DNA from: CALBZG01 sp964486295
GTDB lineage: Bacteria; Bacillota; Clostridia; Peptostreptococcales; Anaerovoracaceae
Direction of reading: 5' to 3'
NCBI GenBank assembly: GCA_964486295.1
Contig: CAZAMF010000015.1
Location: forward strand, 1-39,421
DNA length: 39,421 nt
Numbering within the stretch: the first letter of the stretch is position 1; each line of letters begins with the position of its first letter. A model generated the notes under the pieces. The model was not told where the DNA came from and ran no database searches. It saw nothing but the letters and a program-made list of their open reading frames with translations. Both the position numbers and the translations under genes were made by a program. Of the stretch, positions 1 through 6,858 are shown one piece after another.

Positions 1-217
1 CAAACCCTCGTGGATTTTTTACAGGACGGTGTAACATATGTTTGACAAACCTACACCAATGATTCTGTGTTTTGTAGGTGCTTGCTGGTTCCCCGTTCTT
101 ATTGGTCCCTCTCGGAAGGAAATTTAATTTCCAGGCTCTTTCCGGCATTTTCACGGCGGCACCGCGATTTGCTTCTTAGCATATTCGCTTTTGTCCTATT
201 TGATTCGCTCTTTTACC

Positions 218-538
218 TTATCTGCCAAACTTTCTGGTGGCATCCAAAAACTTCGTTAGAACGCCTATATTTACATAGTAATAATGGAATTTATCTCTTT
301 TGATCACATCGATCAACCCGGAATCCACTAACTTTTTTGTATGCTGAGATATTGTAGCCTGAGCATACGGAAAAGCTTCAACCAGATCTCCGTTGCATAC
401 GGACTTCCTCTGTGCGTTGCAATTCATGATATACCTGAATATATTGATACGAGCCGGGTGAGCCAGCGCGTCCGATACTTTTGATATCAAAAGCACTTCT
501 TCCTCCATCATATCGTCTATTTGCTTCCTGATTCTCAT
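218..538 (-). CDS. ArsR-family winged-helix transcriptional repressor
   Basis: 106-aa protein with the ArsR layout. An N-terminal helix is followed by the segment ALAHPARINIFRYI (about residues 25-38), typical of ArsR dimer/HTH helix 1. The recognition region QATISQHTKKLVDSGLI (about 60-76) is followed by a beta-wing (IKRDKFHYYYVN). ArsR proteins are DNA-binding homodimers that release DNA on binding metal or another ligand. No clear CxC metal motif is present; cysteines lie at NCNAQRKSVC, so the signal is unknown. The start ATG overlaps the stop of the upstream PAS-Fis gene (ATGA), so the two are translationally coupled and probably regulate together. An internal ATG pair at residues 10-11 is an alternative start. 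Family is confident, ligand is not. Confidence 0.85.
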   Translation of the reverse strand: MRIRKQIDDMMEEEVLLISKVSDALAHPARINIFRYIMNCNAQRKSVCNGDLVEAFPYAQATISQHTKKLVDSGLIDVIKRDKFHYYYVNIGVLTKFLDATRKFGR

Positions 539-1092
539 TTCTGACCGTCCCCTTCCTCCGCGTATCCTTCACCGCGGACTATGCCGTATTTTTTAAGCTT
601 ATGTTGCAGCGTCTGCCTTTTGATCCCCAGATGTTCCGCAGCTTTCGATATATTGCCATTACATGATCTCATGCTTTCCGTGATGATATCCTTCTCCAGA
701 TTCTTCATATAGCTTTCGAGGGAGGTGCTATTTCCGGCTGTGCGCTTTGCCAGCTCAATAGAATCCGAAAGCTCCTTGATATCCATAATGTTTTTCGACA
801 GTTCGATGGCCGCCACCACTTTTTGGCCTTCACCAAAAACAGGCACCGTTGAATTTACGGTGTTGATGGTTTTCCCATATTTGTTGAGATATTTCTGTTC
901 CACATTGATGGTGGGTTCTCCTGTACGCAGCACTTTGAGTAGCGTGCTTTCATCCTCGGAAGAAGCGCGTTCAAAGGAAGCGATGGCGCCGTTATAGACA
1001 TAGGTGGTTTTATCTGCCAATACGATATGAACGCCGTAATCCAGGTTTTCCGAAAGGGTTTTCAATATGGCCTCTGCCTGTTTCTTATCCAT
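535..1092 (-). CDS. PAS-like sensor + Fis-type HTH regulator lacking an AAA+ domain
   Basis: 185-aa protein. Residues about 1-105 look like a PAS/sensor module of the sort found at the N-terminus of sigma-54 activators (RocR/PrpR type). Residues about 125-170 are a Fis-family HTH_8, with NISKAAEHLGIKRQTLQHKL as the recognition unit. The central AAA+ ATPase (GAFTGA, Walker A) expected of a sigma-54 activator is absent and the reading frame is continuous, so this is a compact regulator rather than a frameshifted remnant. It is the first gene of a two-gene unit with the overlapping ArsR gene. Its ATG lies exactly where the transcription start is predicted from the -10 box (see promoter), with no Shine-Dalgarno, suggesting a leaderless mRNA. 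Target genes cannot be told from this window. Confidence 0.8.
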   Translation of the reverse strand: MDKKQAEAILKTLSENLDYGVHIVLADKTTYVYNGAIASFERASSEDESTLLKVLRTGEPTINVEQKYLNKYGKTINTVNSTVPVFGEGQKVVAAIELSKNIMDIKELSDSIELAKRTAGNSTSLESYMKNLEKDIITESMRSCNGNISKAAEHLGIKRQTLQHKLKKYGIVRGEGYAEEGDGQK

Positions 1093-1098
1093 GGGTTT

Positions 1099-1127
1099 AT
1101 TCTACCACAGCGCCACAGTCGGTGCAA
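1099..1127 (-). promoter_or_regulatory. Promoter of PAS-Fis/arsR unit, predicted leaderless start
   Basis: On the minus strand TTGCAC (1127-1122), a 17-nt spacer and TAGAAT (1104-1099). The seventh base after the -10 box is the A of the ATG at 1092, so the mRNA would start at the initiation codon. The -35 element is embedded in the inverted repeat TGCAAA-N4-TTTGCA (1123-1138), a plausible operator for autoregulation. Confidence 0.6.
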
Positions 1128-1213
1128 ATTATTTTGCATCTCTTTGTACGGCCTTTTATCATGAACTCCCGGAAAGGCAATACCCTGTTTGGCGCGCACA
1201 TATATGCTGACAC

Positions 1214-1249
1214 ATAAAAAAAAGAAGAACCGCCTTGCGGGCGATTCTT
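1214..1249 (-). terminator. Rho-independent terminator after csp
   Basis: Minus strand: AAGAA-x-CGCC stem arms (1225-1234 pairing with 1240-1249, one mismatch), a 5-nt loop, then a run of eight T residues. It lies 38 bp downstream of the cold-shock gene stop. Confidence 0.85.
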
Positions 1250-1286
1250 GCTTTCTGTTTTGGTTTAGTCCTTGACTCTGCAACTA

Positions 1287-1499
1287 CTAGAGAGCGCTAA
1301 CGTTCACGGCTCTGAGCTTGTCGCTATTTCTAGGATCCTGCTCTACGTCGAAAGAAACTTTCTGACCTTCTGCCAATGTCTTAAAACCATCTGAGTTAAT
1401 TGCGGAGAAATGTACAAATACATCCTCGCCGCCTTCGTCGTTAGAGATGAATCCAAAACCTTTTTCTGCGTTAAACCATTTTACAGCACCTGTACTCAT
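1287..1499 (-). CDS. Cold-shock domain protein (CspA/CspB family)
   Basis: 70-aa single cold-shock domain, normal family length. The RNP1 motif KGFGFIS (residues about 13-19) and RNP2 motif DVFVHFS (about 26-32) are intact. Csp proteins bind single-stranded RNA/DNA, melt secondary structure and act as RNA chaperones and antiterminators. A strong AAGGAGG lies 8 bp upstream of the ATG. The gene is monocistronic: own promoter at 1640-1668, own terminator at 1214-1249. The roughly 130-nt leader contains a 21-bp hairpin followed by a U-run (1545-1604), which suggests control at the RNA level. Confidence 0.97.
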   Translation of the reverse strand: MSTGAVKWFNAEKGFGFISNDEGGEDVFVHFSAINSDGFKTLAEGQKVSFDVEQDPRNSDKLRAVNVSAL

Positions 1500-1544
1500 T
1501 TTAGTACCTCCTTAAAATATGATACTCCACAACTCTTCCCTTCT

Positions 1545-1604
1545 AAAAAACTCGCAACTTTTGTAAGTTTTCTTAACGGACATAAAACTTACAAAAATTG
1601 CGAG
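1545..1604 (-). terminator. 21-bp hairpin plus U6 in the csp leader (candidate attenuator)
   Basis: Arms 1551-1571 and 1584-1604 pair with 20 of 21 positions matching and a 12-nt loop. On the minus strand the stem is followed by six U residues (1550-1545). It sits between the csp promoter and the csp ribosome-binding site, so it would end transcription before the gene unless opened. It could also terminate readthrough from rlmH. Confidence 0.75.
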
Positions 1605-1639
1605 TTTAACAGTCTTTCAGTCATTTGGAATATACCGTA

Positions 1640-1668
1640 ATAATAACATGCAAAAATCCGGATGTCAA
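1640..1668 (-). promoter_or_regulatory. csp promoter
   Basis: Minus strand TTGACA (1668-1663), 17-nt spacer, TATTAT (1645-1640): near-consensus sigma-A promoter. Predicted start near 1633 gives a leader of about 133 nt that includes the 21-bp hairpin. Confidence 0.8.
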
Positions 1669-1752
1669 CAGGTTAAATGTTCAGAATAAACAAAATTTAC
1701 CACAACTTCGTACAGCAAATAAATACCATCTTTTGCCGGCATCGTGCCGTCT

Positions 1753-2196
1753 TTACTTGTGATAAACCTCCCCCTTAGCTATTTTAAAGCTTCTGTAGAT
1801 CTGCTCCAGCAGGATCACACGCATCAACTGATGCGGAAAAGTCATTTTTGAAAAAGAGAGTCGGTAATCAGCCCGCGCTTTGACTTCATCCGACAGACCA
1901 TCGGATCCGCCGATGACGAAAACCAGATTGCTCCTACCCGAAAGCCCGAGCTCCGCGATTTTCCGGGACAACTGTATGGAGTCGAGGGATGCGCCTTCAA
2001 TTTCCAGAGTGATCACAAAGGCATCCTCCCTGATTCTGCGAAGCAACGCTTCCCCTTCTTTTTCTGGAGTCGGCTCTTCTTTCAACTCCTCAATGTGTAA
2101 TGTGCAATATCTGGAAAGTCTTTTCACATACTCCGATACCGCTTCCGTCCAGTATCGTTCTTTCAGTTTCCCGATACATAATAACGTAATGTTCAA
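1753..2196 (-). CDS. rlmH: 23S rRNA (pseudouridine1915-N3)-methyltransferase RlmH
   Basis: SPOUT-class methyltransferase that methylates pseudouridine 1915 of 23S rRNA helix 69 on 70S ribosomes. I place the start at a TTG (2196). The protein then begins LNITLLCIGKLKERYW like other RlmH proteins, with GGAG seven bases upstream. An in-frame ATG at 2226 would add ten residues of non-conserved sequence and overlap walJ. The SAM/knot signatures FVIGGSDGLS and SFSKMTFPHQLMRVILLEQIYR and the terminal GEVYHK are all present. Length 147 aa against 155-159 in relatives, with the deletion in the variable region before EEPTPEKEGE. Last gene of the wal operon, 22 bp after walJ, the common Firmicutes position. 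Confidence 0.95.
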   Translation of the reverse strand: MNITLLCIGKLKERYWTEAVSEYVKRLSRYCTLHIEELKEEPTPEKEGEALLRRIREDAFVITLEIEGASLDSIQLSRKIAELGLSGRSNLVFVIGGSDGLSDEVKARADYRLSFSKMTFPHQLMRVILLEQIYRSFKIAKGEVYHK

Positions 2197-2218
2197 TCTC
2201 AGTCTCCATCCATCCGCA

Positions 2219-3016
2219 TCAGACACTGTAGACAGTACTGATGCAATCCCTCATCAGGATGTCCATTTTCAGGATTTCCTCATCCGGATAATGCTCGCTC
2301 TCAAATAAAGTGTTCTTGACTGTCTGGTATACGCATTCCGGGAAGTTATTTTCTTTGCTCAGGTGAGCAAAAAGCACTCTGCGGCTTTTTTGATAGCCGT
2401 ATAGCAATCGGCACAGTGTATCTGCCGCCGCTTTGTTGGAAAGATGCCCCACGTCGCTGAGGATCCTTCTCTTCAGATAATACGGATAACTTCCGTACAT
2501 AAGAAGCTGCTCTTCGTGATTGGCCTCCAGGACCAGCGTATCGGCATCGCAGATCTCCCCGATAATGCTGTCATCCACACAGCCGGTATCTGTAAGCAGC
2601 GATAGTTTCCTACCACCGCACTGGAAAGAGAACCCCACCGGTTCGGCAGCGTCATGAAAGATACGGAACGGCTTGACTTGAATATTCCCCAACTGGAAGA
2701 TCTCCCCGGTAACAAAGGTCTCGCACCGGTCGCTGAAATCCGAACGGTCCACATAGTCCCATGTCCGCCTGTTTGCAAGGGCCCTCATGTTGCTCAGCCT
2801 CTTTGCCAGAACCCTGAGTCCCTTTACATGGTCGGAATGCTCGTGTGTGAGCAGGATCCCGGACACTTGGTCTTTGGGTGTGCCTGTTTTTTCAAGTCCT
2901 TCTATAATTCTTTTACAACTGATTCCCGCGTCGATCAGGATCGCCGTCTCGTCTGAACGGACGAGATAGCAGTTCCCGCTGCTGCCGCTGGAAAAAGAAC
3001 AAAAACTCAAACTCAT
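2219..3016 (-). CDS. walJ: MBL-fold hydrolase WalJ/YycJ
   Basis: 265-aa metallo-beta-lactamase-fold protein. The metal-binding motif HEHSDH is at residues 58-63, with further ligands in LLTDTG and the C-terminal FAHLSKEN segment. The start SLSFCSFSSGSSGNCYL is the YycJ/WalJ hallmark. In B. subtilis and streptococci YycJ has been linked to DNA repair/5' exonuclease-type activity and is always in the walRK neighbourhood; that function is from the family, not visible here. Spacing to walI is 30 bp and to rlmH 22 bp, consistent with one transcript. Confidence 0.93.
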   Translation of the reverse strand: MSLSFCSFSSGSSGNCYLVRSDETAILIDAGISCKRIIEGLEKTGTPKDQVSGILLTHEHSDHVKGLRVLAKRLSNMRALANRRTWDYVDRSDFSDRCETFVTGEIFQLGNIQVKPFRIFHDAAEPVGFSFQCGGRKLSLLTDTGCVDDSIIGEICDADTLVLEANHEEQLLMYGSYPYYLKRRILSDVGHLSNKAAADTLCRLLYGYQKSRRVLFAHLSKENNFPECVYQTVKNTLFESEHYPDEEILKMDILMRDCISTVYSV

Positions 3017-3046
3017 AGATACTGTTCCCTTCTGAAAAACGACTCA

Positions 3047-3847
3047 TTACAGTTGTGCCGCATTAAAATATTTCACGGAATCTCCGTTATACGTAATCTT
3101 CCAGGTCGGAAAAGCAGTATCCTTCACCGCCTGATCAATATCAGCAGACCGGTCATCCAGCCAATAGATCAATTCCATATTGTCCACTTTAACTGTTCCG
3201 CCTTGTGCTTTTTCAACATCCCCGTCGCTGACCAGAGAAAGCAGTGCTACCGCCGGGTCCATAACCTGTACTTTTTTTCTGCTGTAACTGGCGGGGATGA
3301 GCCATTTGCTGTTGAAATCCACCAGTCGGCCGTCCCGGAAAATGCATTCCATGTAGCTTTCCTCCACCCTGAAATTACCCGCCATGGTTTTGAAGCGTAT
3401 GGCCACATCCGTGTTTCCGGTGTTCTGTGTATTGATTTTATCAAATACGACGCTGTCTGTCATCAGTCCCAGGGCAGTAATAAAATTTTTGGAGCGGTCC
3501 GCGTAGGCCTTTATCACTTCCGGATCTCCGATATCCCCGGCTCTGTGACCCCCCACGATCGTCTCAATATCAAAAAGCTCTCCAGAGCCTTCACTACCGA
3601 GCAGAGCCGAAACATCTTCCTTGGGAACATGCACGACCTCAACAGAAAGAAGCTGCATAGCCCTTGCTTTGTTGGGAATGGCCATATCCAGTTCAACTCC
3701 CCTGTCGGCCAGCAGGCTGATCAGGGTAGCCTCGTCAATGGAACCCGGGTTCTCTTTTTTGTCGAGATTCCCGTAAGTAAATATCAAAAAAATATTCGTC
3801 AACAGAAGCGCTATGATTAAAATCGTTTTGGCCTTTGACCAATCCAT
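3047..3847 (-). CDS. walI: WalI/YycI regulator of the WalK sensor kinase
   Basis: 266 aa, single N-terminal membrane anchor (residues about 8-24) after the family-typical MDWSKAKTILIIALLLTN, then a large extracytoplasmic domain. In B. subtilis YycI and YycH form a membrane complex with the kinase WalK and restrain its activity. Length is close to the B. subtilis protein. It follows walH with a 50-bp gap and precedes walJ. The extracellular part is diverged, as is usual in this family, so the call rests mostly on the N-terminus, length and order. Confidence 0.85.
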   Translation of the reverse strand: MDWSKAKTILIIALLLTNIFLIFTYGNLDKKENPGSIDEATLISLLADRGVELDMAIPNKARAMQLLSVEVVHVPKEDVSALLGSEGSGELFDIETIVGGHRAGDIGDPEVIKAYADRSKNFITALGLMTDSVVFDKINTQNTGNTDVAIRFKTMAGNFRVEESYMECIFRDGRLVDFNSKWLIPASYSRKKVQVMDPAVALLSLVSDGDVEKAQGGTVKVDNMELIYWLDDRSADIDQAVKDTAFPTWKITYNGDSVKYFNAAQL

Positions 3848-3897
3848 TTACGTATATCCTCTCGTTTTTGTGCGGTGAGATTGTTTGCGTCGCCGCT

Positions 3898-5403
3898 CTA
3901 TCTCAGGGTATAACCCATCGGTTCCGAATCTTTGACCCCGAAATACATTTCGGCTTTTTTCGATCCGGCCGAAAAGCTGAACAGCCAGCAGGTTTCAATC
4001 CTGCCCCCGCCTTCCTCATCTTTCGGGAAGCGAACCTCCGTCAGGCGGATATCCTGCAAGCAGGACGACACTGCTTCGAATTTCACTGTTTGCTGCGTTC
4101 CCAAAAGGCCCGCCTTTAAAAGCATCCCGTACATATAGTCCAGATTCTTCGCCAGCACATTGGCTGCAGTAGCCTCGCCGACATCCAGCTGCTCGCTCTG
4201 AAGATCTTCCTTTGTGTAAAAGTCTCTCTCGAAATAGGCCACCACGCCGCCTTTTACCTGCACCTGTAGCGCATTCCCGCCTTCGTAAACAATATGCTTA
4301 TCCTTGTAGACATCAAAGCTGAATTTGTATTCTTTCGGAGCGTTCTGGCTGATGCTGACATCCGAAAGACAGAGGCCCACCTTTTCCCCGCCGGAATCCA
4401 TCAGACCGCCGTGAATGGCTACAAACGACAGCGCGTTTTCCAGCGCCTCAAAGTAGCCGACATTGTCGGTCCCCTTTTCGTCCGTCTTATACGTATATAC
4501 CCCGTCGTTGGAAGCTATAAAGATCCGCTGCCCATATCCATACATATAGGTCATGTTTCCGGAAGCATCTGCGATGGTCCGGATAAAATCAAAGCTGTCC
4601 CCGAAAAATGTTTTTGCCAGTTCTTCACCAAATTCAGGCCCGCCGGTCTGTTTTTCGTTTTTATAGGTCCCCGAAGAATATTCCAGCAAAGGTGGCAGCG
4701 GAACCGGCGTATCAGTGGCCGCTTCATCTCCCACCACAATTTTCAGAGGATACGCAATATCGGCGGCAAAAGCAACATCGCTATAGAGCCCCGGGAACGG
4801 GCTTTCCTCAGGATGCTCCCCACTTCCCACCATCCGGTAATATTTCCCGGCTGCGCCATCGTACAGGAAAACGCTTTCCATGCTTCCGAAGCTGTAAGCC
4901 AACTCCGACACGGAATCGATTTTATCGATGCCCTGGACCCGATTGATCTGATAGGCATCGCAGAACTCGGCAAAAGGCATATAGTATTCAAAAACCGCTT
5001 TGACCGACTCAAAAGCCATGACCTGTTCATATTGCTCTTTTGTGATCTCCTCCAGAAATACGTTCTCCGCAGAAGCAAAATCCCGCAGCGCATCAACGAA
5101 TGTATTGCCGGATGAACCCTTCGGAGCATACCAGAACGCGCCCGTGCCCGATGTCAATATGCCATAATTACCGTCTCCATAAGATATCTCGATCCTGTCC
5201 GGGATCAGCACCTCTTTTGTATCGATAGGTTCGTAGACCGTTTCGTCCTGAGATCCGATGTCGCTGATGGACACTTCTCCCGGACGGATGTCGCCCCAAA
5301 AAATATATAAAAGTAGTATTGTCGACAACAACAATACTACCAGCAATCCGCTTTTGGCGGTTTCAATAATTCTTTTTTTATTCGTTCTGGTGGGCTCGCT
5401 CAT
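3898..5403 (-). CDS. walH: WalH/YycH regulator of the WalK sensor kinase
   Basis: 501-aa protein with a short cytoplasmic N-terminus rich in K/R, one membrane segment (about residues 15-36, LLVVLLLSTILLLYIFWG) and a long extracytoplasmic domain beginning RPGEVSISD. The partner of WalI in modulating the WalRK two-component system that controls cell-wall hydrolases. Somewhat longer than the B. subtilis protein. Directly upstream one would expect walK; instead there is a small exported protein of unknown function (5476-6111). Identification relies on topology and synteny with walI-walJ-rlmH as well as sequence resemblance. Confidence 0.8.
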   Translation of the reverse strand: MSEPTRTNKKRIIETAKSGLLVVLLLSTILLLYIFWGDIRPGEVSISDIGSQDETVYEPIDTKEVLIPDRIEISYGDGNYGILTSGTGAFWYAPKGSSGNTFVDALRDFASAENVFLEEITKEQYEQVMAFESVKAVFEYYMPFAEFCDAYQINRVQGIDKIDSVSELAYSFGSMESVFLYDGAAGKYYRMVGSGEHPEESPFPGLYSDVAFAADIAYPLKIVVGDEAATDTPVPLPPLLEYSSGTYKNEKQTGGPEFGEELAKTFFGDSFDFIRTIADASGNMTYMYGYGQRIFIASNDGVYTYKTDEKGTDNVGYFEALENALSFVAIHGGLMDSGGEKVGLCLSDVSISQNAPKEYKFSFDVYKDKHIVYEGGNALQVQVKGGVVAYFERDFYTKEDLQSEQLDVGEATAANVLAKNLDYMYGMLLKAGLLGTQQTVKFEAVSSCLQDIRLTEVRFPKDEEGGGRIETCWLFSFSAGSKKAEMYFGVKDSEPMGYTLR

Positions 5404-5475
5404 TTTCGTGCCTCAATTATCATCGATCGTCTGACCGGTCGTCAGGCTGGTCAACGGTCCGTCCGCCGGATTCCG

Positions 5476-6111
5476 TTAATTCCCGAAGATTGACCGCAGC
5501 AGGTTCTGGAGGAAATTTACTGTCCCGGTCTGGGAATTTTGGAATACGTTGACCGGTTCCGGCGCTGCCGCCTTCTCCTTCAGGATCACATACTGATTTG
5601 TGCTGTATAGTACAGAGCCGTCAGAGGCAATCGTATCGATGCTTATTTTGTAAACGCCATAGGAAAGGTTGTCCACTTTCTTGGTGAAAAACGACAAATC
5701 ACTGGCAGAAGAGAATATAACCGGATCCATGACCCACCCGTTCAGTATCGTAATAGAAGGTGCAGTGATGGAAGTCGTTCCTGCCGATATGGCAGCCAAT
5801 TCCTCTTTATATTTATCCCATTCATCAACCGTGACGGCTATAGGATTTCCGGCGGTATCATGCTTGACTTCTTTGTATAAATTGACCTTGATGGTTTCCG
5901 GTGCTGTCAGCTTAACGGAAATGAGGAGGCTGTTCGAATATACGGTGGTTCCGCTGACCGGGTTGACCACGGTGATCGCCGGATCCGATGCAGCGGATAC
6001 CAAGCCGGTATTCAGCATCATGATAAATGTGACTATTGCCGATATGAGGATCGCTCCAATGATAATTTTCCCGGTTCTGTTTATTCTTTTACCTTTCATA
6101 AAACCCCGCAC
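5476..6111 (-). CDS. Exported/membrane-anchored protein of unknown function, first gene of the wal operon
   Basis: 211 aa from a GTG start at 6111 (GGAGG seven bases upstream; an ATG four codons later is also possible). A basic N-terminus precedes a membrane/signal segment (about residues 17-40) ending SAAS. Then comes an Ig/FN-like beta-rich stretch (AITVVNPVSGTTVYSNSLLISVKL, shown in parts) and a proline/alanine linker near residue 180. I do not recognise a named family. It occupies the place where walR-walK usually sit, and its promoter carries a four-fold regulator array, so it is probably a cell-envelope protein under the same control as walHIJ. Confidence 0.7.
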   Translation of the reverse strand: MRGFMKGKRINRTGKIIIGAILISAIVTFIMMLNTGLVSAASDPAITVVNPVSGTTVYSNSLLISVKLTAPETIKVNLYKEVKHDTAGNPIAVTVDEWDKYKEELAAISAGTTSITAPSITILNGWVMDPVIFSSASDLSFFTKKVDNLSYGVYKISIDTIASDGSVLYSTNQYVILKEKAAAPEPVNVFQNSQTGTVNFLQNLLRSIFGN

Positions 6112-6184
6112 TTGCCTTCCTCCTTTCTATTTTTGTAGAAATAATTGCCATATGTACGGCACATTTCTCCATATTGATGTGAAT

Positions 6185-6239
6185 ACTATACCATATTTAT
6201 GTTACAGACGTGTTACAACTGGGTTAAAGTGCCTTTACA
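6185..6239 (-). promoter_or_regulatory. wal-operon promoter with four direct half-sites (WalR/PhoP-type array)
   Basis: Minus strand, reading toward the operon: TGTAAA (6239-6234), 5 bp, TTTAAC (6228-6223), 5 bp, TGTAAC (6217-6212), 5 bp, TGTAAC (6206-6201). Then, 10 bp on, an extended -10 TGG-TATAGT (6193-6185). The two proximal repeats match the WalR consensus TGTWAH-N5-TGTWAH. There is no good -35 hexamer; the repeat occupies that position, as at activator-dependent class II promoters. Confidence 0.75.
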
Positions 6240-6267
6240 TATTTGTATCCGGCCCGTTCCAAAGTGT

Positions 6268-6297
6268 TTGCACTTTTTCCGGCATATAGTGTAGAAT
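6268..6297 (+). promoter_or_regulatory. rnhA promoter, predicted leaderless start
   Basis: TTGCAC (6268-6273), 18-nt spacer, TAGAAT (6292-6297). The seventh base after the -10 box is the A of the rnhA ATG at 6304, and no Shine-Dalgarno is visible. Same elements and same final ACCCATG as the PAS-Fis promoter at 1099-1127. Confidence 0.55.
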
Positions 6298-6303
6298 GTA
6301 CCC

Positions 6304-6858
6304 ATGAAGACACTCAGAATCTATACAGACGGAGCTTGCTCCGGCAATCAGAATAAGCAAAACATAGGCGGCTGGGGAGCCGTGCTGGAATATGGGGATG
6401 TCAAAAAAGAGCTCTTTGGAGGCGAAGCCGACACCACCAACAACCGCATGGAAATGACGGCACTTCTTGCTGCCCTGGATGCAATCAAAAAACCGGGACA
6501 GATGGTAGAGGTGTTCTCAGACAGCGCCTATCTCATGGAATGCTTTCGTGAAAAATGGTATGAGAAGTGGGTCCGGAACGGCTGGAAAACTGCTTCGCGA
6601 AAGCCGGTTGAAAACCAGGACCTCTGGGAAAGACTGATCCGCCACCTGGAGCACCATGCCTTCAGATTTTATCGGGTCAAAGGCCATGTGGACCTTGACC
6701 ACAAAGCAACCAATGTCAAAGAGCTCTTCCAACGTTTCCAGGAATGGAATGGCAGCTCCTTCAGTTTTGAGGATTTCAAATATATCACGGAAATGAACAA
6801 TCGCGCGGATGCGCTGGCGAATATGGGTATCGATCTGGTCAGAAAGGAAACAAGCTAA
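6304..6858 (+). CDS. rnhA: Ribonuclease HI with a C-terminal-loop insertion
   Basis: 184 aa. Degrades the RNA strand of RNA-DNA hybrids. The catalytic carboxylates are recognisable: D9 in YTDGACSG, E50 in NNRMEM, D73 in SDSAY and D169 in NNRADALA, with the KGH region at 126-128 and H133 nearby. A typical RNase HI is about 155 aa; here about 30 extra residues lie between the KGH/H133 loop and the last aspartate (VKELFQRFQEW and following). The stop overlaps the start of the MscS gene by one base (TAATG), so the two are coupled. Confidence 0.93.
   Translation: MKTLRIYTDGACSGNQNKQNIGGWGAVLEYGDVKKELFGGEADTTNNRMEMTALLAALDAIKKPGQMVEVFSDSAYLMECFREKWYEKWVRNGWKTASRKPVENQDLWERLIRHLEHHAFRFYRVKGHVDLDHKATNVKELFQRFQEWNGSSFSFEDFKYITEMNNRADALANMGIDLVRKETS

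Noticed and set aside
67..303. 78-aa plus-strand open frame at the left edge
   Set aside because: No ribosome-binding site, biased composition, and it overlaps the well-supported arsR gene on the other strand.
543..552. ACCGTCCCC string as another copy of the RAYT-like repeat
   Set aside because: It lies in coding sequence and serves as the arsR ribosome-binding region; only about 11 bases agree with 14786-14796.
4294..5115. 273-aa plus-strand open frame inside walH
   Set aside because: Antisense shadow of the walH reading frame; no RBS or recognisable domain.
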